DNA from: Paraburkholderia sprentiae WSM5005
GTDB taxonomy: Bacteria; Pseudomonadota; Gammaproteobacteria; Burkholderiales; Burkholderiaceae
Assembly: GCF_001865575.2 (NCBI RefSeq)
Contig: NZ_CP017561.2
Location: 1,488,001 to 1,552,000, forward strand
Length of the DNA: 64,000 nucleotides
Direction: 5' to 3'
The number at the start of each line of letters is the position of its first letter. Positions within the stretch are counted from its first letter, which is position 1. The position numbers were made by a program, and so were the translations under genes. The notes beneath the pieces are model-generated. The model was not told where the DNA came from, did no database searches, and saw only the letters and a program-made list of their open reading frames with translations. Shown piece after piece: positions 35,845 through 44,463 of this stretch.

Positions 35845-36585
35845 ATGACACAGCGAATTGCGTACGTAACGGGCGGCATGGGCGGCATCGGCACCAGCAT
35901 CTGCCAGCGTCTGCACAAGGAAGGCTTCAGGGTGGTCGCGGGCTGCGGCCCGAACTCGCCGCGCCGTGCCAAGTGGCTCGACGAGCAGAAAGCGCTCGGC
36001 TACGACTTCGTCGCCTCCGAGGGCAACGTCGGTGACTGGCAATCGACCAAGGACGCATTCGACAAAGTGAAGGCCGAAGTCGGCGAGATCGACGTGCTGG
36101 TCAACAATGCCGGCATCACGCGCGACGTCGTGTTCCGCAAGATGACGCACGAAGACTGGACGGCGGTGATCGACACCAACCTGACCAGCCTGTTCAACGT
36201 CACGAAGCAGGTGATCGACGGCATGGTCGAGCGTGGCTTTGGCCGCGTGATCAACATTTCGTCGGTGAACGGCCAGAAGGGCCAGTTCGGTCAGACCAAC
36301 TACTCGACCGCGAAGGCCGGCATTCACGGCTTCACGATGTCGCTCGCGCAGGAAGTCGCGACCAAGGGCGTGACGGTCAACACCGTGTCGCCGGGCTACA
36401 TCGGTACCGACATGGTCAAGGCGATCCGCCCGGACGTGCTGGAAAAAATCGTCGCGACGATTCCGGTGCGCCGCCTCGGTCAGCCGGACGAAATCGGCTC
36501 GATCGTCGCTTGGCTCGCGTCGGAGGAATCTGGCTTCGCTACCGGTGCGGACTTTTCGCTGAACGGCGGCTTGCATATGGGCTGA
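35845..36585 (+). CDS. phaB: Acetoacetyl-CoA reductase PhaB
   Basis: The 246-residue short-chain dehydrogenase has the nucleotide motif TGGMGGIG (9-16), NNAG (87-90) and the catalytic Ser140, Tyr153, Lys157 (YSTAK). It uses NADPH to reduce acetoacetyl-CoA to (R)-3-hydroxybutyryl-CoA, the PhaC substrate. Length equals that of C. necator PhaB. GGAG lies 8 bases before the ATG at 35845; an ATG seven bases upstream is out of frame. A long hairpin separates it from phaR. Confidence 0.95.
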   Translation: MTQRIAYVTGGMGGIGTSICQRLHKEGFRVVAGCGPNSPRRAKWLDEQKALGYDFVASEGNVGDWQSTKDAFDKVKAEVGEIDVLVNNAGITRDVVFRKMTHEDWTAVIDTNLTSLFNVTKQVIDGMVERGFGRVINISSVNGQKGQFGQTNYSTAKAGIHGFTMSLAQEVATKGVTVNTVSPGYIGTDMVKAIRPDVLEKIVATIPVRRLGQPDEIGSIVAWLASEESGFATGADFSLNGGLHMG

Positions 36586-36638
36586 GCCATCGCTGCGCCG
36601 GACCGCAGGGCGGCGCACTTCGGCTCAGATGGTTTCGC

Positions 36639-36687
36639 CGGCGTCCCGGCTGCGCAATCGCTCGATTGCACAGCCCGGACGCCGTTT
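36639..36687 (+). terminator. Long hairpin between phaB and phaR
   Basis: A 22-base inverted repeat with two mismatches (left arm 36639-36660, beginning CGGCGTCC; right arm 36663-36684, ending GGACGCCG) is followed only by TTT. It probably ends or weakens phaCAB transcription before phaR. Confidence 0.55.
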
Positions 36688-36721
36688 CCGCGTTTGCTTA
36701 ACTGGAGCTTAAAGGCGTTAC

Positions 36722-37339
36722 ATGACTACTACTACAAAGAAAACGGCCGAACGACTGATCAAGAAATATCCGAATCGTCGGCTCTACGACACCGAGACGA
36801 GCACCTACATCACGCTGACCGATGTGAAGCAGCTCGTGCTCGATCAGGAAGATTTCAAGGTGATCGATGCCAAAAGCAACGAGGACCTGACGCGCTCGAT
36901 CCTGCTGCAGATCATTCTCGAAGAAGAGAGCGGCGGCCTGCCGATGTTCTCGTCGTCGATGTTGTCGCAGATCATCCGGTTCTACGGTCATGCGATGCAG
37001 GGCATGATGGGCACCTATCTGGAAAAGAATATCCAGGCCTTCATCGACATTCAGGCAAAGCTCGCCGACCAGTCGAAGAATCTCTATGAAGGCAAGGCGA
37101 TGAATCCCGAAGTCTGGTCGCAGTTCATGAACATGCAAGCGCCGATGATGCAGGGCATGATGACCAGCTATATCGAGCAATCGAAGAACATGTTCGTGCA
37201 AATGCAGGAGCAGATGCAGAACCAGGCGAAGACCATGTTCGCCACGTTCCCGTTCACGCCGGGCGGCGCGGTCAACGCGAGCAACGCGAGCAATGCGCCG
37301 GCTACGCCGCAGGGGAATCCGGAGACGGAAAAGAAGTGA
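36722..37339 (+). CDS. phaR: Polyhydroxyalkanoate synthesis repressor PhaR
   Basis: The 205-residue protein has the N-terminal PHB/PHA accumulation regulator DNA-binding domain (ERLIKKYPNRRLYDTETSTYITLTDVKQLV, 10-40). Two PHB_acc repeats follow, rich in methionine and glutamine (MLSQIIRFYGHAMQGMMG, FMNMQAPMMQGMMTSY). PhaR binds both DNA and nascent PHB granules, releasing phasin genes when polymer forms. The tail has NAS repeats. AAAGG precedes the ATG. It closes the pha locus, behind a hairpin. Confidence 0.95.
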   Translation: MTTTTKKTAERLIKKYPNRRLYDTETSTYITLTDVKQLVLDQEDFKVIDAKSNEDLTRSILLQIILEEESGGLPMFSSSMLSQIIRFYGHAMQGMMGTYLEKNIQAFIDIQAKLADQSKNLYEGKAMNPEVWSQFMNMQAPMMQGMMTSYIEQSKNMFVQMQEQMQNQAKTMFATFPFTPGGAVNASNASNAPATPQGNPETEKK

Positions 37340-37387
37340 AGCAATGAGTGGCCGCGAGCTCGCGGGAGTGCGCAGCCGCCGACGCGC

Positions 37388-37393
37388 TACAAT
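37388..37393 (+). promoter_or_regulatory. -10 box candidate upstream of dusC
   Basis: TACAAT lies 223 bases before the dusC start, in a 277-base gap with no other recognisable element. No good -35 is seen. Confidence 0.25.
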
Positions 37394-37616
37394 GGCGGCC
37401 CGCGCGTGCGGGACGCTGGTCCGTCGGAACCCGATTCCGGCGGCGGCTCAGTGTCCGTTGCGTCCACTGCCGGCACACCGCTGCATGCGCCGTTACCGTT
37501 TTCCTTCCGCTGGCCCCATCCTATGTTTCAGACCGTCTCCCTGATCGCGTCGGTGTCTTGCGTTGCCAAGGCGGCGCGGATCATTCTGCGGTGACCCGCT
37601 GTTCACCCACATCCTT

Positions 37617-38660
37617 ATGAGTCGGCTGTTTCTCGCCCCAATGGAAGGGCTTGCGGACTACGTGCTGCGCGACGTGCTGACGAGCGCGGGCGCTTTCGAC
37701 GGCTGCGTGTCCGAGTTCATCCGCATCACAGGCTCGCTCTTGCCGACCCGCGTCTACGAGCGCGAAGCGCCCGAAATTTTGCACTCGAACGTGACCGTCA
37801 GCGGCACCCCGATGGTGATCCAGCTGCTCGGCAGCGATCCTGAATGGATGGCGCGCAATGCCGCGCATGCGGCCACGCTGTCGCCCTACGGTATCGACCT
37901 GAACTTCGGCTGTCCCGCCAAAGTCGTCAATCAGCATGGCGGTGGCGCGATGCTGCTCGCGAACCCGAAGCTGCTGAACCGGATCGTCGCGGCCGTGCGC
38001 GCCGCGGTGCCGACCGACATCGCGGTGACGGCAAAAATGCGCCTCGGCGTGGCCGACACGTCGCAGGCGATCGAATGCGCGCAGGCGCTCGCGGACGGCG
38101 GCGCGGCCTCGCTCGTCGTGCATGCGCGCACGCGCGACGACCGCTACCGGCCGCCTGCCCACTGGGAGTGGATCGCGCGCATCGACGACGCCGTCGACGT
38201 GCCCGTGATCGCGAACGGCGAGGTCTGGACGGTGGCGGACTGGCAGCGCTGCTGCTCGGTCAGCGGCTGCGCGGACGTGATGATCGGGCGCGGCGCCGTA
38301 TCGGATCCGTTCCTCGCGCAGCGAATCCGCGGGCTCATGGACCCGTGCCCGTCGTCCGACGAATGGCAGCAGGTGTTGCGATCGATCATCGGCTACATCG
38401 ACAAGCTGCGTGCGCACGGCACGCTGACCCACGAGCACGGCCGCGTCAAGAAGTGGCTCAGCTACCTGCAACGGACGTGGCCGCAAGCGGCCGAACTGCA
38501 TGCGGCGATCCGGCGAGTGCAGGACTCTGACGAAATTCTTACGGTGATCGGCCAGGCGCTGACGGTGGCAGGCGCGTCCACGCCGACGCGTCAGGACGTT
38601 TTCAGCGACGAAAACTGCGAGCTGGATCAGCCCGATCGGGCCGAATCCGTCTCCGTTTGA
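37617..38660 (+). CDS. dusC: tRNA-dihydrouridine(16) synthase DusC-like
   Basis: The 347-residue FMN enzyme reduces uridine in the tRNA D-loop. It begins MSRLFLAPMEGLADYVLRDVL. The Dus active-site block LNFGCPAKVVNQHGGGA has catalytic Cys99, followed by the phosphate-binding AKMRLG, VVHARTR, VIANGEVWT and GRGAVSDPFL. The MEGLADYVLR start and overall pattern fit DusC better than DusA or DusB. The start at 37617 is the conserved one; no good Shine-Dalgarno sequence is seen. The C-terminal 35 residues extend past the fold. Confidence 0.9.
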   Translation: MSRLFLAPMEGLADYVLRDVLTSAGAFDGCVSEFIRITGSLLPTRVYEREAPEILHSNVTVSGTPMVIQLLGSDPEWMARNAAHAATLSPYGIDLNFGCPAKVVNQHGGGAMLLANPKLLNRIVAAVRAAVPTDIAVTAKMRLGVADTSQAIECAQALADGGAASLVVHARTRDDRYRPPAHWEWIARIDDAVDVPVIANGEVWTVADWQRCCSVSGCADVMIGRGAVSDPFLAQRIRGLMDPCPSSDEWQQVLRSIIGYIDKLRAHGTLTHEHGRVKKWLSYLQRTWPQAAELHAAIRRVQDSDEILTVIGQALTVAGASTPTRQDVFSDENCELDQPDRAESVSV

Positions 38661-38705
38661 AGACTAGAATTCAAAGACTTACGAGCGGTGGCGGTGGCGA
38701 ACCGC

Positions 38706-38711
38706 TACAAT
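38706..38711 (+). promoter_or_regulatory. -10 box candidate upstream of rimO
   Basis: TACAAT lies 30 bases before the rimO ATG, between dusC and rimO. The -35 position has no match. Confidence 0.35.
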
Positions 38712-38741
38712 TCAGGGTTTAACGTCTTCAAGCGGTTCCCC

Positions 38742-40136
38742 ATGTCTTCCACCCCCTCGAACGCTCCCGTCGTGCCGGGCGCCACGCCGAAAGTCGGCTT
38801 CGTTTCTCTCGGCTGCCCCAAGGCCCTCGTCGATTCCGAGCAGATCATCACCCAGCTGCGCGCCGAAGGCTACGAAATCTCCGGCACCTATGACGGCGCG
38901 GACCTCGTGGTCGTCAACACTTGCGGCTTCATCGACGAAGCCGTGCAGGAAAGCCTCGACGCAATCGGCGAAGCGCTCAACGAAAACGGCAAGGTGATCG
39001 TCACTGGCTGCCTCGGCGCGAAGAAGAGCGCGAGCGGTTCGGGGCTGATCGAGGAAGTGCATCCGAAGGTGCTCGCGGTGACCGGCCCGCACGCGCTCGG
39101 CGAGGTCATGCAGGCGGTGCACAGCCATCTGCCGAAGCCGCACGATCCGTTCGTCGATCTGGTGCCCGCCGCGGGCGTCAAGCTCACGCCGCGCCACTAC
39201 GCATACCTGAAGATTTCCGAAGGCTGCAATCACCGTTGCACGTTCTGCATCATCCCGTCGATGCGCGGCGATCTCGTGTCGCGCCCGGTCGCCGACGTGA
39301 TGCTCGAAGCGGAGAATCTGTTCAAGTCCGGCGTTAAAGAACTGCTGGTGATTTCTCAGGACACGAGCGCGTACGGCGTCGACGTCAAATACCGCACCGG
39401 TTTCTGGAACGGCAAGCCGATCAAGACGCGCATGACGGATCTGGTCGCCGCGCTCGGCGAACTCGCCGCGCAATACGGCGCGTGGGTGCGCCTGCACTAT
39501 GTGTATCCGTATCCGAGCGTCGATGAAGTGATTCCGATGATGGCCGCCGGTCCGTACAAGGGCCACGTGCTGCCGTATCTCGACGTGCCGTTCCAGCACG
39601 CGCACCCGGAAGTGTTGAAACGCATGAAGCGCCCGGCCAACGCCGAGAAGGTGATGGAGCGCGTGAAAGCGTGGCGCGAGATCTGCCCGGATCTGACGAT
39701 TCGCAGCACCTTCATCGCGGGCTTTCCCGGCGAGACCGAAGAGCAGTTCCAGACGCTACTCGATTTCATCCGCGAGGCGGAGCTCGATCGCGTTGGGTGC
39801 TTCGCGTATTCACCGGTCGAAGGCGCGAGCGCGAATGAACTCGACGGCGCGCTGCCCGACGAAGTGCGCGAGGACCGTCGCGCGCGCTTCATGGAAGTGG
39901 CCGAGCAGGTGTCGGCCAAGCGCATCGCGAAGAAGGTCGGCAAAACGCTGAAGGTGCTGGTCGACGACATCAACGCGGACGGCGGCATCGGCCGTACCGC
40001 GGCGGACGCGCCGGAGATCGACGGCGTTGTCTATATCGCGCCGTCCACCAAGGCGTCGAAGCGCTACAAGGTCGGCGAATTCGTATCCGTGAAAATGACC
40101 GGCGCGGACGGTCACGATCTGTGGGGCGAGGTTTAA
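38742..40136 (+). CDS. rimO: Ribosomal protein S12 methylthiotransferase RimO
   Basis: The 464-residue radical-SAM enzyme adds a methylthio group to Asp89 of ribosomal protein S12. The N-terminal UPF0004 cluster uses Cys25 ([12 protein letters not shown]), Cys61 (NTCGFIDEA) and Cys90 (GCLGAKKS). The radical-SAM cluster is Cys162, Cys166, Cys169 (CNHRCTFC). A C-terminal TRAM domain follows. VDSE and the short N-terminus separate it from MiaB. The start at 38742 (MSSTPSNAP) is used; the longer frame would run across the -10 box. The kinase gene follows three bases after the stop. Confidence 0.95.
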   Translation: MSSTPSNAPVVPGATPKVGFVSLGCPKALVDSEQIITQLRAEGYEISGTYDGADLVVVNTCGFIDEAVQESLDAIGEALNENGKVIVTGCLGAKKSASGSGLIEEVHPKVLAVTGPHALGEVMQAVHSHLPKPHDPFVDLVPAAGVKLTPRHYAYLKISEGCNHRCTFCIIPSMRGDLVSRPVADVMLEAENLFKSGVKELLVISQDTSAYGVDVKYRTGFWNGKPIKTRMTDLVAALGELAAQYGAWVRLHYVYPYPSVDEVIPMMAAGPYKGHVLPYLDVPFQHAHPEVLKRMKRPANAEKVMERVKAWREICPDLTIRSTFIAGFPGETEEQFQTLLDFIREAELDRVGCFAYSPVEGASANELDGALPDEVREDRRARFMEVAEQVSAKRIAKKVGKTLKVLVDDINADGGIGRTAADAPEIDGVVYIAPSTKASKRYKVGEFVSVKMTGADGHDLWGEV

Positions 40137-40139
40137 GCG

Positions 40140-41087
40140 ATGACGCTCAGCGCAGCAGGTTCCGAAGCTCGAACACCGGACATCCTCGCGCTCGGCGAGG
40201 CGATGATCGAGTTCAACCAGTCGGCCAAGGATCAGCCGAACTATCTGCAAGGTTTCGGCGGCGACACGTCGAACTTCTGCATCGCGGCCGCGCGCCAGGG
40301 CGCGCGGACCGGCTTCGTGTCCGCAGTCGGCGCCGATCATTTCGGACGCCTGCTCGTCGATCTGTGGGAGCGCGAGCGCGTCGATACGTCGTTCGTGCGC
40401 ATCGATGCGCAAGCGTCGACCGGCGTCTATTTCGTCTCCCACGGCCCCAACGGCCACGCGTTCGACTATCTGCGCGCGGGCTCCGCGGCGAGCCGCTATG
40501 CGCCGGCCGATCTGCCGCGCGACGCGCTCGCGGCGGCGAAGGTCGTGCATCTGTCCGGCATCAGCCTCGCGATCAGCGTGAGCGCCTGCGACGCCGCGCT
40601 CGAGGCGATCGCGCATGCGCGCGCGAATCGCGTGCGCGTGAGCTTCGACACCAATCTGCGGCTGAAGCTGTGGCCGCTCGCGCGGGCGCGCGCGGTGATG
40701 CTCGAGGCGATCCGCCAGACCGACATCTGCCTGCCGAGCTGGGACGACGTGACCGAACTGACGGGGCTGACCGGCCGCGACGAAATCGTCGATTTTCTGC
40801 TGTCGCACGGCCCGCGCGTGGTCGCGCTGAAGCTCGGCAAGGACGGCTCGTATATCGCGACGCCTGACGAGCGGCGCGTCGTGCCGGGCCACGTCGTCGA
40901 TGCGGTCGATGCGACCGGCGCCGGCGACTGCTTTGGCGGCGCGTTCATCGCGCGCATCGTCGCGGGCGACGATCCATTTACCGCCGCGCGTTACGCGAAC
41001 GTCGCCGCCGCGCTGTCGACGCAAGCTTATGGCGCGGTCGCGCCGATCCCGTCGCGCGAGACAGTCGAGCGGGTGCTGGCGGGCTAG
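40140..41087 (+). CDS. kdgK: PfkB family sugar kinase, probably 2-dehydro-3-deoxygluconokinase
   Basis: The 315-residue ribokinase-fold protein has the N-terminal substrate motif (EAMIEFNQ, then GFGGDTSNFCIAAARQGAR). The C-terminal ATP/anion-hole motif is DATGAGDCFGGAF, with its catalytic aspartate. The GGDTSN motif and sequence pattern match KDG kinases, which phosphorylate 2-keto-3-deoxygluconate for the Entner-Doudoroff pathway. It starts three bases after rimO, an unexpected but close coupling. No other sugar-acid genes are nearby, so the substrate is only probable. Confidence 0.82.
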   Translation: MTLSAAGSEARTPDILALGEAMIEFNQSAKDQPNYLQGFGGDTSNFCIAAARQGARTGFVSAVGADHFGRLLVDLWERERVDTSFVRIDAQASTGVYFVSHGPNGHAFDYLRAGSAASRYAPADLPRDALAAAKVVHLSGISLAISVSACDAALEAIAHARANRVRVSFDTNLRLKLWPLARARAVMLEAIRQTDICLPSWDDVTELTGLTGRDEIVDFLLSHGPRVVALKLGKDGSYIATPDERRVVPGHVVDAVDATGAGDCFGGAFIARIVAGDDPFTAARYANVAAALSTQAYGAVAPIPSRETVERVLAG

Positions 41088-41175
41088 CTATGACGTGAGC
41101 CGAGCGCGGCGCAGCCTGGCCCCGCGCTTGCGCAATCATCCAGGCAGACTGAACAGACGACAGGAGGGGCAAGCT

Positions 41176-42360
41176 ATGCAACGGGACGTCGTGGTGGTAA
41201 GCGGTGTACGCACGGCAATCGGCACGTTCGGCGGCAGCCTGAAGGAGTTCGCGCCGACCGATCTCGGCGCGCGCGTCGTGCGCGAAGTGCTCGAACGCGC
41301 GAGCGTGTCGGGTGACGAAGTCGGGCACGTCGTGTTCGGCAACGTCGTGCACACCGAGCCGAAGGACATGTACCTCGCGCGCGTCGCCGCGATCAACGGC
41401 GGGGTCGCGCAGCATACGCCCGCGCTGACCGTGAACCGGCTGTGCGGATCGGGCTTGCAGGCGATCGTGTCGGCCGCACAGAGCGTGCTGCTCGGCGACG
41501 CCGACATCGCGATCGGCGGCGGCGCTGAAAACATGAGCCGCGCGCCTTACTCGATGCCGGCCGCGCGCTTCGGCCAGCGCATGGGCGACGCGCGCCTCGT
41601 CGACATGATGGTCGGCGCGCTCAACGATCCGTTTCAGTCGATCCATATGGGCGTGACCGCCGAGAACGTCGCGCGCAAGTACGAGATCTCGCGCGACGCG
41701 CAGGACGCGCTCGCGCTCGAGTCGCATCGTCGCGCAGCCCACGCGATTACGAGCGGCTACTTCAAGGAACAGATTCTGCCGATCACGATTCCGTCGAAAA
41801 AGGGCGACGCCGTGTTCGACACGGACGAGCACGCGCGGATGAACGCAACGGCGGAAGACTTCGCGAAGCTGAAGCCGGTGTTCGCGAAGGACAATGGCAC
41901 GGTGACGGCTGGCAACGCGTCGGGCATCAACGACGCGGCCGCGGCCGTCGTGCTGATGGAGCGTAGCGTCGCCGAGCGGCGCGGCGTGAAGCCGTTGGCG
42001 CGGCTGGTGTCGTACGCGCATGCGGGCGTCGATCCGGCGTACATGGGTATCGGGCCGGTGCCGGCGAGCCGCAAGGCGCTCGAGCGGGCGGGCATCACCG
42101 TCGCCGAGCTCGATGTGATCGAGGCCAACGAGGCATTCGCCGCGCAAGCGTGCGCGGTCAGTAAGGAGCTCGGCTTCGATCCGGCCAAGGTCAATCCGAA
42201 TGGCTCGGGCATTTCGCTCGGCCATCCGATCGGCGCGACCGGCGCGCTGATCACCGTGAAGGCGCTGTACGAGTTGCAGCGCATCGGCGGGCGCTATGCG
42301 CTCGTCACGATGTGCATCGGCGGCGGCCAGGGCATCGCGGCGGTTTTCGAGCGTCTGTGA
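41176..42360 (+). CDS. bktB: Beta-ketothiolase BktB-type acetyl-CoA C-acetyltransferase
   Basis: The 394-residue thiolase has active residues Cys90 (NRLCGSGLQA), His350 (SLGHPIGATG) and Cys380 (TMCIGGGQG). Its sequence closely follows C. necator BktB (VVVVSGVRTAIGTFGGSL start, GNVVHTEPKDMYLARVAA loop), the thiolase that accepts propionyl-CoA and supports 3-hydroxyvalerate-containing polymers. AGGAGGGG lies 7 bases before the ATG. It is a second thiolase about 6 kb from phaA but outside the pha operon. Confidence 0.9.
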   Translation: MQRDVVVVSGVRTAIGTFGGSLKEFAPTDLGARVVREVLERASVSGDEVGHVVFGNVVHTEPKDMYLARVAAINGGVAQHTPALTVNRLCGSGLQAIVSAAQSVLLGDADIAIGGGAENMSRAPYSMPAARFGQRMGDARLVDMMVGALNDPFQSIHMGVTAENVARKYEISRDAQDALALESHRRAAHAITSGYFKEQILPITIPSKKGDAVFDTDEHARMNATAEDFAKLKPVFAKDNGTVTAGNASGINDAAAAVVLMERSVAERRGVKPLARLVSYAHAGVDPAYMGIGPVPASRKALERAGITVAELDVIEANEAFAAQACAVSKELGFDPAKVNPNGSGISLGHPIGATGALITVKALYELQRIGGRYALVTMCIGGGQGIAAVFERL

Positions 42361-42395
42361 CCGCGCGCGGCAGGCCGGCTTCGCACGGGTAGCAA

Positions 42396-42415
42396 GCAGG
42401 AACCAGCAGGAACCA
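42396..42415. repeat. Two tandem copies of a 10-base unit
   Basis: GCAGGAACCA occurs twice head to tail, followed by a partial third copy (GCAAC), in the gap between bktB and the next gene. The AGGAA inside each copy resembles a ribosome-binding site but lies too far from the start codon (42434). Confidence 0.7.
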
Positions 42416-42433
42416 GCAACAAGGATGGACAGC

Positions 42434-43051
42434 ATGCAGGAAGCGGAAGTGACGAAGGGGTCGGCAACGCGCAGGTTGCGCCGCCGCACCGGCGCGGTGA
42501 CGTGCGCCGCCGCGCTGTTGTGCGCCGGCACGATACTTTGGATGCCATCGCAGGCGTGGGCGGAAAGCGATGCGGTCAAGGAGCTGGCCGCGCCGCCGCC
42601 GATCCAGCTGCCGCTGAAGCCGAGCCCCGAGTTCGCGAAGTTTCCGCGCTACGTGGGCACGCTCGGCGCGCGCCCCATCGTGCTGCGGCTCGGGCCCAAG
42701 ACCGACGATCCGTCCGGCGTGCACGGCGAGTATCAGTACACCGATAGCGGCGAGGTGATCCTGATCGCCGGCGATCGCGACGGCGATACGCTCGAAGTCG
42801 AGGAATCGAACGACGGCACGCATATCACCGGCAACTGGGTCGGCAAGTTCGCGGCGGACGGCTCGCTCGAAGGCGACCGCATGAACGTCGACGATTCGAA
42901 CCCGCAGGCGTTCAACCTGAAGCCGCTGGCGGCGGCCAAGGCTGCAACCCCAGCTCCGCAACCGGCCGCGGTCAACGGCGCTCCCGCGCCGGCGCCCGCT
43001 GCCGGCGCACACCCGGTAGGCGGCGTCAGCAACCTGCAAACGGGCGACTGA
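42434..43051 (+). CDS. Exported protein of unknown function
   Basis: The 205-residue product has a positively charged N-terminus (RRLRRRTG), a hydrophobic core and a likely signal-peptidase site near AWA-ES (about residue 43). The mature part has a 90-residue beta-rich region (FPRYVGTLGARPIVLRLGPK, VHGEYQYTDSGEVILIAGDRDG, THITGNWVGKF) and ends in an Ala/Pro-rich tail. I do not recognise a family. ATG 42434 is chosen because AAGG (42421-42424) is 9 bases away; ATG 42425 is in frame. It follows bktB by 73 bases on the same strand and may be co-transcribed. Confidence 0.75.
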   Translation: MQEAEVTKGSATRRLRRRTGAVTCAAALLCAGTILWMPSQAWAESDAVKELAAPPPIQLPLKPSPEFAKFPRYVGTLGARPIVLRLGPKTDDPSGVHGEYQYTDSGEVILIAGDRDGDTLEVEESNDGTHITGNWVGKFAADGSLEGDRMNVDDSNPQAFNLKPLAAAKAATPAPQPAAVNGAPAPAPAAGAHPVGGVSNLQTGD

Positions 43052-43133
43052 CGCGCTCGCCCGCCGGGCCTCCGGCATCGTGAGGCGCGGCGGCTGTGTC
43101 AGTGCCGCTTCCCTGGTTTTCATCGAACTTCAC

Positions 43134-44318
43134 ATGACAGAATCCAAACGCAAACGTGGTCTGCAAACCCGCATCGTGCATGCCGAGGACCAGATCACGC
43201 CGGGCTTCGAGTCGTTCTCGACGCCGGTCACGCGCGCGTCGACGGTGGTGTTCCCCGACCTCGCCGCGATGCGCGCGCTCGACTGGAAGAACGACGCGCA
43301 ATGGCGCTACGGCCTGCATGCGACGCCAACGCAGATCGCGCTCGCGCAGCGCCTCGCCGCGATCGAGGGCGGCAAACATGCGTTGCTGCAGCCGTCGGGG
43401 CTGTCGTCGATCTCGAACGTGTACTTCGGTCTTTTGAAGGCCGGCGACGACGTGCTGATCCCCGATAACGTCTACTCGCCCAACCGCGACCACGGCGACT
43501 GGCTCGCGCGCGATTTCGGCATCACGGCGCGCTACTACGATCCGCTGATCGGCGCGGGCATCGCCAGTCTGATCCGGCCGAACACGCGCCTGATCTGGAT
43601 CGAGGCGCCGGGCTCGGTGACGATGGAAGTGCCCGACGTACCCGCCATCACCGCGGCGGCGCGCGCGCGCAAGGTCGTCACCGCGATCGACAACACGTGG
43701 TCCGCGGGCCTCGCGTTCCGGCCGTTCGACCACGGCGTCGACATCTCGGTGCAGGCGCTGACCAAATACCAGTCGGGCGGCGGCGACGTGCTGATGGGCG
43801 CGACGATCACGGTCGAGCGCGACGTGCATGTGAAGCTGAAGGCGGCGCGCATGCGCATGGGCATCGGCGTGTCCTCGGACGACTGCTCGTTGATCCTGCG
43901 TAGCCTGCCGAGCATGCAACTGCGTTTCGCGCAGCACGATCGCGCGGCGCTATCGCTCGCGGCGTGGTTGAAGAGCCGGCCGGAAATCGTCGCGGTGCTG
44001 CATCCGGCGCTTGCCGACTGTGCGGGGCACGAAGTGTACAAGCGCGACTTCACCGGCGCGGGCGGCCTGTTCTCGGTCGTGTTCGACGAGCGGTATAGCG
44101 CGGCACAGATCGACACGTTCTGCGAATCGCTCGAACTGTTTTCGCTCGGCTGGAGTTGGGGCGGCGCGCATAGCCTCGCGATGCCATACGACATTGCGTC
44201 GATGCGCACGGCGGCACAGTGGCCGCACCGCGGCACGCTGGTGCGCTTCTATATCGGTCTCGAGGACGAGGCGGATCTGCGTGCGGATATCGAGCAGAGC
44301 CTCGCGACGCTCGCTTAG
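43134..44318 (+). CDS. metC: Cystathionine beta-lyase (Cys/Met metabolism PLP enzyme)
   Basis: The 394-residue PLP enzyme has the Cys/Met-metabolism family pattern: TPVTRASTVVFPD, YGLHATPTQIALAQRLAAIEGG, the cofactor aspartate 186 (AIDNTWSAGL) and the Schiff-base Lys211 (ALTKYQSGGGDVLMG). The proteobacterial MetC features (VTRASTVVF, DNTWSAG) favour cystathionine beta-lyase, giving homocysteine, over gamma-synthase. The start at 43134 (MTESKRKRG) is chosen; the upstream extension is spacer. A strong terminator follows. Confidence 0.88.
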   Translation: MTESKRKRGLQTRIVHAEDQITPGFESFSTPVTRASTVVFPDLAAMRALDWKNDAQWRYGLHATPTQIALAQRLAAIEGGKHALLQPSGLSSISNVYFGLLKAGDDVLIPDNVYSPNRDHGDWLARDFGITARYYDPLIGAGIASLIRPNTRLIWIEAPGSVTMEVPDVPAITAAARARKVVTAIDNTWSAGLAFRPFDHGVDISVQALTKYQSGGGDVLMGATITVERDVHVKLKAARMRMGIGVSSDDCSLILRSLPSMQLRFAQHDRAALSLAAWLKSRPEIVAVLHPALADCAGHEVYKRDFTGAGGLFSVVFDERYSAAQIDTFCESLELFSLGWSWGGAHSLAMPYDIASMRTAAQWPHRGTLVRFYIGLEDEADLRADIEQSLATLA

Positions 44319-44349
44319 CGCGCGAGCCCGGTTCGCAACGGTGGTCAGC

Positions 44350-44383
44350 GAAGCCCGCCGGGAAGCGTTCCCGGCGGGCTTTG
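44350..44383. terminator. Bidirectional terminator between metC and serB
   Basis: The inverted repeat AAGCCCGCCGGGAA / TTCCCGGCGGGCTT has a three-base GCG loop and ends in TTT. It lies between converging genes. Confidence 0.85.
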
Positions 44384-44463
44384 TCGTTCCGAACGTATCC
44401 CGCAGGCCTGACCGTTCGGCCGGATCTTCGATGCCGCGGCGCGATGCTGCGATGGATGCCGCG

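Noticed and set aside
34438..36618. 726-codon open frame on the minus strand opposite phaA and phaB
   Set aside because: It is antisense to two clearly conserved genes, has Arg/His-rich composition with no domain, and is typical of high-GC shadow frames.
40978..42579. 533-codon minus-strand frame opposite bktB
   Set aside because: Same reason: the plus strand carries a full thiolase with all active residues, and the antisense product shows no family features.
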